Shown piece by piece: positions 5,980 through 14,800 of a stretch of 32,834 bases of DNA; the stretch's first letter is position 1, and each line of letters begins with the position of its first letter. The stretch comes from a virus: IMG/VR virus record IMGVR_UViG_3300005355_000014, positions 1 to 32,834 of that record. One strand, 5' to 3'. Position numbers and translations under genes: made by a program. The notes under the pieces were generated by a model that worked only from the letters and a program-made list of their open reading frames with translations, was not told where the DNA came from and did not search any database.

Positions 5980-8900
5980 ATGTCGGGAACGACCGGTGGT
6001 GGCGGCACAATCCGCGAAAACTATGAAATAAACGCGATCCTCGTTGATAAGGTAAGCGCCCCAGCTGCGGGAATTACCGGCGTCCTCGATGATATGGGGC
6101 AGGCCGGCGTCAATGCGCAGGAAGAAATCGGGCGCATGACGGACGCGATGGCAGCCGGATTTGAAAGGGCCGGTCGAGCGTCCACGCGAGCGTCGGCTGA
6201 TCTGCGTCAATTCGGCCAGGCTCAGCGCTTCTTCGATCCTCTGGCCAGATCGTTGGACCAGGCCACGAACAAGCTGGATCAGGTGCAGCGCAAGATAAGG
6301 GAGAACGGCGCCGAAGTAGAAAGGTGGCGTAGTCTGTTGGCGCCTGCCGAGGCGCGGGTCGCGAGCCTGACCCGTGAGCACGATAAGTGGTTAGCAAGCC
6401 TAAGTCGCGCTGATGGACTGAGCCGGCAGGCGGCATTCGGTCTACGTAATATGTCTACCCAGATGATCGACGTCGTGCAGGGCTTTGCCTCTGGCCAAGC
6501 GGCAATGACCATCTTTCTGCAGCAGGGCGGTCAAGTTGCGCAGATAGCGGCAGGGTCGGGAATCGGGCTCGGCACGATGGCACGGGCTTTGGGTGGGCTT
6601 ATTACGCCCATGGTTGCGGTGGTCGGAGGGATTGTAGCGGTTACCGCCGGCCTTGCTGGACTGATTGCATTCTCTGAGTCGACGGAGCGCCGCATCGCGG
6701 CTCTGCGTTTAGCATTCTCCGGGTCGCGTGACGACTACGTCCAGATGGCCAAAGACGTTGAGGACGCGTCGCATCTGACTTCGCAGACGATAACGTCCTC
6801 TGCTGAGGATATCGCCAAGGCGCAGCGAATTATCATCGCCCAAGGCCGCTTCCAGGGCACCGCCCAAGATCTGCTTAGGGTGACAGAGCAGGCAGAGGCT
6901 CTTGGCAAGGTGATGGGCACTGACCTGCCCGCTGCGATGAAGCTATTTGCCGAGGCTACGCGAGACCCCATCTCGGCGATAAAGCAGATTGCCGAATCCC
7001 CAGAACTCTTGCGCCAAGTCTCCACAACGACGCTCGGTTTGGCCAAGGCTGCTGCAGAAGCCGGCGATAAGGCCAAGGCCACTCAGCTCATAATGAGCGA
7101 GCTGAACAAGTCGCTGCAAGTCCAGAGAGACCAGCTTACGCCTCTGCAGAAAGAATGGAAGCAGATCGACGACGACTTCAATAGCATTGGCCAGAGCATT
7201 CGTAACCTAGGCCTCGCGTTCGGCGAGTTCCTGAAGTCGTATGTGGTTGAGACCGTCAAAGGCGTTAAGGAGTTCATTGACCTCTTAAAGCAGATACCGT
7301 CACTCATACCGAGTTCTGGGCGTAGCTCATCTGGGCCGGACCTCTCGGTTAGAGATCCTAATACCATAATGAGCAGGTCGATTATTTCCGACCAGGATAC
7401 ATTAGCTCTGCTCAACCGCTCGACTGCGTCGACTGGGGCATTCGGGCAATCGCTCTACCAGGCTCTAATTGCCAATGAGAGTGGTGGAAGGCAATTCGAT
7501 CCAGTCGCTGGCGGTGTATACACGTCGAGTAAAGGAGCGTTAGGCGTCGGGCAGGTGATGCCAGCCATGGCGCAGGGATACGACCTGACGACGACGGAAG
7601 GGAATATCGCTGCATCGTCAAAGTTCTTTGTTCATCTCTATCAGAAGTATAATGGCGACCCGACACTCGTTGTCGCGGCATACAACTGGGGAGAGACGAA
7701 CCTTGACAGGTTCCTAAGGAACGGTGGGCAGATGCCTGCCGAGACTCAGGGGCTCGTCGGCCGTGTCATCGGCACGTTGTATAACGCAGGCGTTACCCGG
7801 CCTGAAGTTTCCGGTGGTGCTGGAGCGGCCGGTGGTGCTGGAGCGGCTGATCTCGGCCGAGGTCAGTTCGGCCCGCCCTCGGCGCAGGACTTCGCCGGTC
7901 AGGAAGGTGCCAGGCGAGCGATTGCGGGCGACTTTGGTGCCGGGACCGCCAAGCAAATCGCCGATGTAAGAAGCCAGCTTAACGACGCTACCGCGGCATT
8001 TAACAATTTCCGAGATACGCTAGGCGGGAATGATAAGGTCACCCAGGAATACGCCGCTCGCGTAGCGAACCTCCGTGAGCAACTCAGCAATCTGCTTGAC
8101 CCGACACGTGAGAATATCCGTGCCGCGCTGCAATCGTCTGATGTCACGCGCCTGCTAGGAGAGGCCGACCAGAAGCTGCTCCAGACCAGGCAGAGGATAG
8201 CAAACTACAATGAGGCGCACCGTAACACTCAGATCGATGATGCGCATGCGACTAGGGAACTGTCTGCCGTCACCAAGGAACTTGATGCGGCGTATGAGCG
8301 TAGCCAGGCTGTCCTTAATAGGGACATCGCCAATAGGCAGAAGCAGCTGGAGCTTTACAAGCAAGGCCCGCGCGCCGTGGCCGATGCCGCTATTGCGTAT
8401 CAGGCATATCAAGAGACTTTGAAGACGACATCCGAGACGGACTCGAGGTTCGCCGAACGCCTGAACGAGACCACGAAGCAGCTACAAAAGCGGAGGGACC
8501 TGGAGAACGAGTTCAAGCTGTCCGACATGAGTAAGGATATTGAGAACCAGACAGAGGTTCTCAATAAGCAAATAGAGACACTCGGACAAGACAATGACGC
8601 ACGCTCGGTGACAATAGACTTGCTGCGAACCGAGCAGGGGCTGCGTAAGGACTCGGCTGGCTTCACGGACGAGCAGATCCAGGGATATCTGAGAGAGAAA
8701 AAAGCGCTTGATGAATTGGCCATTACACAGCGCAACCGCCAGCGTGATTTCGATGAGATCTCTGGACTTATCTCGTCATCGTTCGACCAGATAGGGAGCG
8801 CAATCGCCGAGTCATTCCTGAATGGACAGAATGCGGCGGTGAACTTTGCCAACGTCATGAAGACGGTTGCTACGCAGATTATCAACGAGTTCTTAAAGCT

Positions 8901-11031
8901 TTCGATTATTAACCCCCTCATCAACGGTCTGTTTGGAGGCGTGGGAGGGCAGACGCTTCCTACACTTGGTGGGGTGCTAAATAGTGTCGCGGCACAAGGT
9001 ATTGGTGGCGGGAACTTTGGCGGCGGCATTTTTGGTAATGGTGCGCTGGGTCTGGGTGGTCTGCTGTCAGGCGGCCTTTTCGGCACGTCTACCGCCGAAG
9101 CGCTTGCCGGCACTGGGGCGACGTCTCTTGCCGGCCTAGGCGCTGACGCCGGGTCATTCGGCAGCCTGGCGGGGCCGACCGGTTTGGCTGGCGGCATATC
9201 GCTTGGCGGAGCATTGCTTACCGGCGCTGCCGGATTCGGCCTTGGTTCGTTCGCTGGTGGCCAATTGCAGCAGGCGCTGGGTAAGACGGGGCCTGGTCCA
9301 ATGATCGGCGCGGGCTTAGGCACGCTCGGCGGTTTCGCTGGCGGCGCTCTGGCCGGCGCTGCAGCCGGCTCTGTAGTGCCCGTCATCGGCACAATCATCG
9401 GCGCAATCGCTGGCGGATTGCTGGGAGGCGCCATCGGGCCGCCGCGCAAGAATCCCTATACGGCTACTGGCGTGATCATCGGCCCGAACGGGCAGTTGGT
9501 GGCAGATCCAAGGCTGTCAGCCAGTCAGCTAGCTGTGTCGAACTATCAGATGATTGCCAACCAGGCGTCGGAACTCAATCAGGCGTTCGGCGGTCTTGGC
9601 GTTCAGGTAACGGGGACCGGGGCTCCACCACCAGCCGGCGCGGGCCTGGGCTTCTTCGGCGCCGGACGAGGCGGCGGCATTATCGGCCAGAATATCACAG
9701 ACGCGTTCTCCAATCTCCGCTTCGGCGCCCAGGCCACTGGATACGGTCCCGCCGAAGCTGAGGTCCTCAACCGCAATCTCTCAGGGCGGTCCTTTGCATC
9801 TCTGGACGCGCTTGGCGCCGCCGTCGGCAAGGTCCGCACCTTCGTTGAGCAAACCGTTCCGGCCCTGCAGAAGTTCGGTGATGTCACCGGCAGCTTAGGT
9901 GATTCTCTCGCCCAGGTAAGCGCCGCGTTCGATCCAGCTATTCAGACTGCCAAAGAACTCGGATACCAGGAGGCGGAATTAACGGCTAAGCGCGATGAGC
10001 AAATCCAGAAGGCCCATGAACTGGCGCTTCAGCCGTTCATCCAACTGCAGGGCGACCTAGCAACGCGCTACGCGGCAGCCACGGCGGGCACGCCACAAGA
10101 AGCTCTGCAGGCGCAATCCATGGCGTTCGATCAGCAGGCCGCGCAACAGCGTAAGCAGCTGAACGACCAGCTTCGTGCGACGTATGGCGATGGCTATACA
10201 ACCCTGCAACTCTACGCCGATCTATCGGTGCAGTTGGAGAAGACGCTTGGCGCTGAGCGTCTAGCTATCCAAAAGCAAGCCACCGAAGCCATGGTGGCTC
10301 AGCAAATCCAAGAAGCCACGCTACGGGGCGACCTCGATGCGCGCTATGCAGCGGCGACGGCGACCACGCCGCAGGAGCAGTTGACCGCGCAACTTATTGC
10401 GTTCGATCAGCAGGCATACCAACAACGGCTCGCGCTGAACGCACAACTCAGATCTTACTATGGAGACGCCTACGCATCTCAGCAGGCCTATGTCGATCTC
10501 TCCGCGCGGCTAGAAAGGACGCTCGGCGCTGAACGACTGGCCATCCAGAACCAAGCCAACGCTGCCATGGTTCAGGCAATGGAGCAGGCAAGGTCATCTG
10601 CGTCACAGTTGATTGGTTCAATCGCGGATTATGCCAGAGGCCTACAGTTCGGCCAGGCAAGCCCGCTGTCACCGCAAGCGCAACTTGAGGCCGCGCAGAG
10701 GCAGTTCCAGGCGGTCTCTGGCGCGGCCGCGGCGGGGGATGCGAATAGTCTGAGTAAGTTGACGAGTTACAGCGATACTCTGTTGGGTGCTGCAAGAAGC
10801 GTCTACGGGAGCGGCGAGGGATATGTGCAAATCTTTAAACAGGTCAGCGATGCACTGAACAGCGTCGCGGCGGTCAATCCAGATACGCTGACCGCCAGCG
10901 TGTTTGCTCTGGAGACCAGGAGCCAAACGCAAACGCTGGTCGACTCCCTCGCGGCGTTGCAGAACGAAGTGGCCGCGCTTCGTGCCTCTATCGCATCGGG
11001 TGCGGCGATGCCGGCGAGGCTGGCGGCATGA
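5980..11031 (+). CDS. Tape measure protein with lytic transglycosylase domain
   Basis: This 1683-residue protein sets tail length and leaves the tail during DNA entry; at about 1.5 Angstrom per residue it predicts a tail near 250 nm. Residues about 150-235 match the TMP_2-type start (MSTQMIDVVQGFASGQAAM, FLQQGGQVAQIA) followed by hydrophobic helices. Residues about 490-600 are an SLT-type lysozyme-like domain with ANESGGR (catalytic E500), GALGVGQVMP (Q525) and AAYNWGE (568-572), which would open peptidoglycan locally. Long coiled coils fill residues 640-960. Residues about 975-1157 are Gly/Ala-rich and hydrophobic, likely membrane-inserting. A 92-residue tandem repeat follows at 1356-1539. 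The stop is 3 bp from the stop of the opposing lipoprotein gene. Confidence 0.93.
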   Translation: MSGTTGGGGTIRENYEINAILVDKVSAPAAGITGVLDDMGQAGVNAQEEIGRMTDAMAAGFERAGRASTRASADLRQFGQAQRFFDPLARSLDQATNKLDQVQRKIRENGAEVERWRSLLAPAEARVASLTREHDKWLASLSRADGLSRQAAFGLRNMSTQMIDVVQGFASGQAAMTIFLQQGGQVAQIAAGSGIGLGTMARALGGLITPMVAVVGGIVAVTAGLAGLIAFSESTERRIAALRLAFSGSRDDYVQMAKDVEDASHLTSQTITSSAEDIAKAQRIIIAQGRFQGTAQDLLRVTEQAEALGKVMGTDLPAAMKLFAEATRDPISAIKQIAESPELLRQVSTTTLGLAKAAAEAGDKAKATQLIMSELNKSLQVQRDQLTPLQKEWKQIDDDFNSIGQSIRNLGLAFGEFLKSYVVETVKGVKEFIDLLKQIPSLIPSSGRSSSGPDLSVRDPNTIMSRSIISDQDTLALLNRSTASTGAFGQSLYQALIANESGGRQFDPVAGGVYTSSKGALGVGQVMPAMAQGYDLTTTEGNIAASSKFFVHLYQKYNGDPTLVVAAYNWGETNLDRFLRNGGQMPAETQGLVGRVIGTLYNAGVTRPEVSGGAGAAGGAGAADLGRGQFGPPSAQDFAGQEGARRAIAGDFGAGTAKQIADVRSQLNDATAAFNNFRDTLGGNDKVTQEYAARVANLREQLSNLLDPTRENIRAALQSSDVTRLLGEADQKLLQTRQRIANYNEAHRNTQIDDAHATRELSAVTKELDAAYERSQAVLNRDIANRQKQLELYKQGPRAVADAAIAYQAYQETLKTTSETDSRFAERLNETTKQLQKRRDLENEFKLSDMSKDIENQTEVLNKQIETLGQDNDARSVTIDLLRTEQGLRKDSAGFTDEQIQGYLREKKALDELAITQRNRQRDFDEISGLISSSFDQIGSAIAESFLNGQNAAVNFANVMKTVATQIINEFLKLSIINPLINGLFGGVGGQTLPTLGGVLNSVAAQGIGGGNFGGGIFGNGALGLGGLLSGGLFGTSTAEALAGTGATSLAGLGADAGSFGSLAGPTGLAGGISLGGALLTGAAGFGLGSFAGGQLQQALGKTGPGPMIGAGLGTLGGFAGGALAGAAAGSVVPVIGTIIGAIAGGLLGGAIGPPRKNPYTATGVIIGPNGQLVADPRLSASQLAVSNYQMIANQASELNQAFGGLGVQVTGTGAPPPAGAGLGFFGAGRGGGIIGQNITDAFSNLRFGAQATGYGPAEAEVLNRNLSGRSFASLDALGAAVGKVRTFVEQTVPALQKFGDVTGSLGDSLAQVSAAFDPAIQTAKELGYQEAELTAKRDEQIQKAHELALQPFIQLQGDLATRYAAATAGTPQEALQAQSMAFDQQAAQQRKQLNDQLRATYGDGYTTLQLYADLSVQLEKTLGAERLAIQKQATEAMVAQQIQEATLRGDLDARYAAATATTPQEQLTAQLIAFDQQAYQQRLALNAQLRSYYGDAYASQQAYVDLSARLERTLGAERLAIQNQANAAMVQAMEQARSSASQLIGSIADYARGLQFGQASPLSPQAQLEAAQRQFQAVSGAAAAGDANSLSKLTSYSDTLLGAARSVYGSGEGYVQIFKQVSDALNSVAAVNPDTLTASVFALETRSQTQTLVDSLAALQNEVAALRASIASGAAMPARLAA
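10045..10596 (+). repeat. Two tandem 276-bp units in the tape measure gene
   Basis: Residues 1356-1447 and 1448-1539 are homologous in register. LQGDLATRYAAATAGTPQE aligns with LRGDLDARYAAATATTPQE, and LEKTLGAERLAIQKQA with LERTLGAERLAIQNQA. The change is an exact 92-residue helical duplication, which lengthens the ruler without altering frame. Divergence is moderate, so it is not very recent. Confidence 0.85.
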
Positions 11032-11034
11032 TGG

Positions 11035-11463
11035 CTAATACGTTGCTCGACGCGCCGAGGCGGCCTGCACGCACAGATCATAGGTCTGGTTGCCGTAGGC
11101 CATCGCCAGCAATCCGATGCCTCCTACTCGTGCCATTGTCTCCTGCGCGCGTAGTTTGCACTCAAGCCTGTCCGCCTCTGCCCGCCGAGCATCCGCCTCT
11201 GCCCGCCGAGCATCCTGCTCGGCCTTTCTGATCTGGGCCTGGTAGACGGGATCTGCCGCTTTGCGCGCTACTTCTTTTGCGACCGCTTGGTCGCGAAGCA
11301 TTAGAGATTCGTGCTTTTGCATGTCGGCGGCCTGCACACGATCGAGACAGGCACCGTATGCCTCGCCAGCCCGGCAGTTCTCAGCAGCCCAATCATATTT
11401 GGGCGGATGTGAGCAGCTACTAAGCAGCCCGGCCGCGACCAGACCTAACAACGGGAGATTCAT
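11035..11463 (-). CDS. Lipoprotein with charged coiled coil, moron-like
   Basis: I start at the ATG at 11463 (behind AGGGAA); a longer reading upstream would overlap the neighbouring gene and hide the signal peptide. The 142-residue product begins MNLPLLGLVAAGLLSSC, a type II signal peptide with lipobox LSSC. After the cysteine come a short domain with CRAGEAYGACLDRV, a long charged helix with the tandem ARRAEAD, and an end with AYGNQTYDLCVQA. Four cysteines remain after lipidation. It is encoded against the tail operon, 12 nt downstream of the small gene at 11475. Surface-expressed prophage lipoproteins often alter receptors or block superinfection; that role is inference. An o-spanin is less likely because it is long and not proline-rich. 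Confidence 0.75.
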   Translation of the reverse strand: MNLPLLGLVAAGLLSSCSHPPKYDWAAENCRAGEAYGACLDRVQAADMQKHESLMLRDQAVAKEVARKAADPVYQAQIRKAEQDARRAEADARRAEADRLECKLRAQETMARVGGIGLLAMAYGNQTYDLCVQAASARRATY

Positions 11464-11474
11464 GTTCCGTTTCC

Positions 11475-11735
11475 CTAAAGTCGTGGGCGATGTGTAGCCA
11501 GCCATCGTTCTACCTCTGAGAGGGTCATGCCGTTCTGCGGATCGCCGGCTTCGATTGAGTTGTTTTTCGGGTTGATGATCCAATAAACGCCATAGCCAAT
11601 CGCCCAAGGATCGCGGACGCGACTTTTGGATAGTTGGTATCCGCGCCTTTGCACCATCCGGCGCAGCTTATTGTCCAACACTTTGTAATCGCTGGGAGAC
11701 ATCGCCTTCAGCTCGGCTGGGGTGTGGATTTGCAT
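11475..11735 (-). CDS. Small orphan protein, widespread type in Rhizobiales
   Basis: The product is 86 residues if started at ATG 11735 (MQIHTPAELKAMSP); an in-frame ATG at 11759 is the alternative. The pattern LDNKLRRMVQRRGYQLSKS followed by RDPWAIGYGVYWII and TLSEVERWL resembles a family of short proteins common in Bradyrhizobium and relatives, with a basic helix and then a small beta hairpin. The function is unknown to me. It heads the two-gene minus-strand cassette. A plausible promoter sits immediately upstream and would start transcription at or next to the ATG at 11735. Confidence 0.7.
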   Translation of the reverse strand: MQIHTPAELKAMSPSDYKVLDNKLRRMVQRRGYQLSKSRVRDPWAIGYGVYWIINPKNNSIEAGDPQNGMTLSEVERWLATHRPRL

Positions 11736-11741
11736 CCGCAG

Positions 11742-11770
11742 GATATACCCAAAGGTCATCCAGAAATCAA
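11742..11770 (-). promoter_or_regulatory. Putative sigma-70-type promoter of the minus-strand cassette
   Basis: On the minus strand, TTGATT (11770-11765) and TATATC (11747-11742) are separated by 17 nt. The expected transcription start falls about 7 nt past the -10 box, at the ATG at 11735. No good ribosome site precedes that ATG, so a leaderless transcript is possible. Typical morons carry their own promoter, which this arrangement fits. Confidence 0.5.
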
Positions 11771-11815
11771 GCCGCAAGCGATGCCTTAATTCAGGAAATT
11801 ACGCAAAGGATCGCC

Positions 11816-14800
11816 ATGTCCGGCACCGGCTACACAAGCGCACCGATTACCGTTTTATCGACCGAGCTGGACAATCTCGCGTCGTCGTCGGGGGACGTGC
11901 TGGCGGTCAGTAGCGCCCTGGTAAATACCACAGGTGCGCCCCTCGCCGATCTCGAGCTGGACTTCGGTGGGACTCGTTCCCCGGTCGCCGACGCCTTTGT
12001 CGAAATCTGGGTGCTGCGTTCGATCGACGGCGGCATCCGCTATGAGGACGGGGCAGCCAATATGGCGCCCGGCCGTCCAGCGGACGCCATCATATCAGTC
12101 GCGTCCGGCACGAACATAACCCCGCACGCGGGCGAGCCATCCCTGATCATGCCGCCGGGTTTCTATAAGATCGCGCTGCGGAACCAGACGGGCGTCACCA
12201 TCCCGACCAGCTCAATCCTGCGCCTGTCGACATACGGTCAATCGACCACGGGCGGCGGCGGGACGGGTTTAACTCTCCCAGGCGATGTTGCGGGCACGAC
12301 AGCCTACCGTATCGCGGACATGCTTGAGCGCTTTGGGGTTGTCACTTACAGCCAGAGCGATACCAGCGTTAACCCGTGGGGCGCTGGCGTATCGGATTAC
12401 ACCACCGGCAGCGTCATCAGCGCACTCAATTATATAACCGCCAACTCCGGGCTGGTGTGCAATCTGCGGGAATACCATGTCGCAGGTCGCGATAGTGGCG
12501 GCGGATCCAATCAACTCTCCTGGTGCCCGACGGTAGCTAGCGCGACGGGCGGTCGCTTTGCGGTCTCTCTATTGCGGGGCGCCGTCGCCGCTGACGCGAC
12601 GAGCCTCTCGAATATGGCGACATCGTCAGCGGGCGGCACTGGTTGGATGGCGTGGGCGGAAGGGTTGAACACGCCGAACGATGGTTCGGTCACCGCGGCA
12701 AACTGCGTCACGGTGCAGCAAACGTTGGAGTCTGGTGTCGCTACTACCGCGTCGTCGTCCAAGCCTGTTGGTGTCGTCGGACCGTCATTCACGTATAATA
12801 CTTTGCCGCCCGAGACCTCGACGGCGATTGCGAACTATCTCACGGCGCAGCAGAAGTCCGATTTGCTGGCGGCATCGGCATTGGCGTCTGTGCGTTATTT
12901 CCCGACCGCCAATCCGGGGGCCAATGACAGCGCGGGGCGTGGTGGCAATTCCGACGATGTGTCGATCGGTCATACGATCTACTTTGGCAAGCCGGAAATT
13001 CTTGGCGAATTCCATCCAACGCAGTTGAGTGGCGATAGTCCGTCGCGCGCCACTGACGACAACATCGGCGCTTATTATGGCGCGCTGATGATGCTGCACG
13101 CACATCGTCTCGACTACCGTGCATGGTTCTGGAAGAGCCTGTTCGACATCGGCCAATCAGGAGACTCGCCATGGGTGAGGGTGGGACTGTTTCCAAACCG
13201 TGGATCGGATACACCACGGCTGCCGGCTCGAGCAATTCGGGCCATGTATGCGTTGACCGGGGATACTGGGTCGTCGAAGCGAAGCTTCCAGCCGTCGAAC
13301 CTGGATTACGCGATTTCGGGTCTGCCCGCACCGCCAGCGTCAGCGACACCATGGATGGGTGGTCATCATCGGCTGTTCCAGAATTCCGGTGGCACGTTCT
13401 TTCTGTTCGTCTGGAGCGAAGCCTTATACCCAGGTGGCTCCGGGACGACGGTTACCATCAGCTTCAACCGCACTATGTCGAAGGTCATTCACTATGACCT
13501 GACCACCGATCCAGCGGCGGCCGAAACACCAGTCAGCACGCTGACGAATATCCCGTCGCTGAGTTTCTCACTTACCGCCTCGGTGCGGTTGTTCGTCATT
13601 TTCCCGCAGGGCTCCACGATCCCCACGGAGTCCGCACAGGATACGACACTCACATCGACGGCTGGCGCGATCTATGACGCATTGGGTGTGGCGTGGACCT
13701 TGGTGAGCAATCCACCATTCGGCTTGCAGGTCGCCCACGCCAGCATGGTCGACAGCCAGAACGTGGTGCTGTTGCTCTATCACGACCACGTCGTGCACCA
13801 GCAGAACAACGTCGGGACATGGCAATTTTGGAATAACGCCACGCAGGCTTGGGTGGTTGAGCCGGGCGATCCGCGCATCCAAATCACCGAGAGCCCGGAA
13901 GGCAGGACCGTCAATACGACCGGTCAGACGATTTTCGCCTCGCAGACACCGGGCCAGGTTGGCGGCGCCACACTCGATGCGTGGGCACTGGACTCTACTG
14001 CGCATGCCACCAAGAACGGCGTGCAGGATGGCGCAACCGCCAATGCGATGGAGTTGTTCTACCACAATCACACGGTTTACCTGGAGCAGACCACAGGCAA
14101 CAGTTTTGGGACGCCGGGTTGGAAGTTCTATAACGGTTCAGGTTGGACCGACTGCCCCAATCCGCACGGCGTTGTTGAGTCGCCCGAAGGCACGCAGGTC
14201 ACTAGCATCGGCCCGACGATCAATGCGTCGGTCACGCCCGGGCAAGCGTCAAACACCCTGCACATCTGGGGGCTGACCGATCCCTTGCCGGGCGAACCCG
14301 CCTTCCGCATGACGTTTGACGGCGCGATCGATGTGGATAGCTGGGGCGTTGACCTGCTCTACTATCACAACCACTCCCTGTATCAGCGCACGGTGGGCTC
14401 CAACTCACTCGGTAGTCCGGCTTGGTATGTCTGGGCGGGTCCTGGCATCAATAATTGGGTTGATACCACCAATCCAAACCCGGTCCAGGGGCCGACCGAA
14501 TCGACTGAAGGCACCACCGTCACCGATTCCGGGCCGATTATTTATGCATCGAGGACACCGGGTCAGGCATCACCGTCTGGTGCGCCGCTCGATCAGTGGA
14601 CAATTACCTCGGGAAGGCAGGCGTTTTTAAATGGCTCGTATGATGGCAGCAGCGCCAATGTTCTCTCGCTATATTATGCCGGGCACTTTGTTTATCACTC
14701 CGCGAGCAACGGTAACAATCTCGGCTTTACCCCGGGCTGGTGGCGCTGGAGCGGCACTGCCTGGGTCGACGTCACCCCGCCGATAGCGCAAACGCAGCAG

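Noticed and set aside
8409-9449. Long minus-strand open frame of 346 codons inside the tape measure gene
   Set aside because: It is proline-rich antisense of the Gly/Ala-rich segment of the tape measure, where GC codon bias opens the opposite frame. No ribosome site or family resemblance.
11028-11231. Plus-strand frame with PPLPAEHPPLPAEHP repeat after the tape measure
   Set aside because: It is antisense to the lipoprotein coiled coil (tandem ARRAEAD). The lipoprotein has signal peptide, lipobox and ribosome site.
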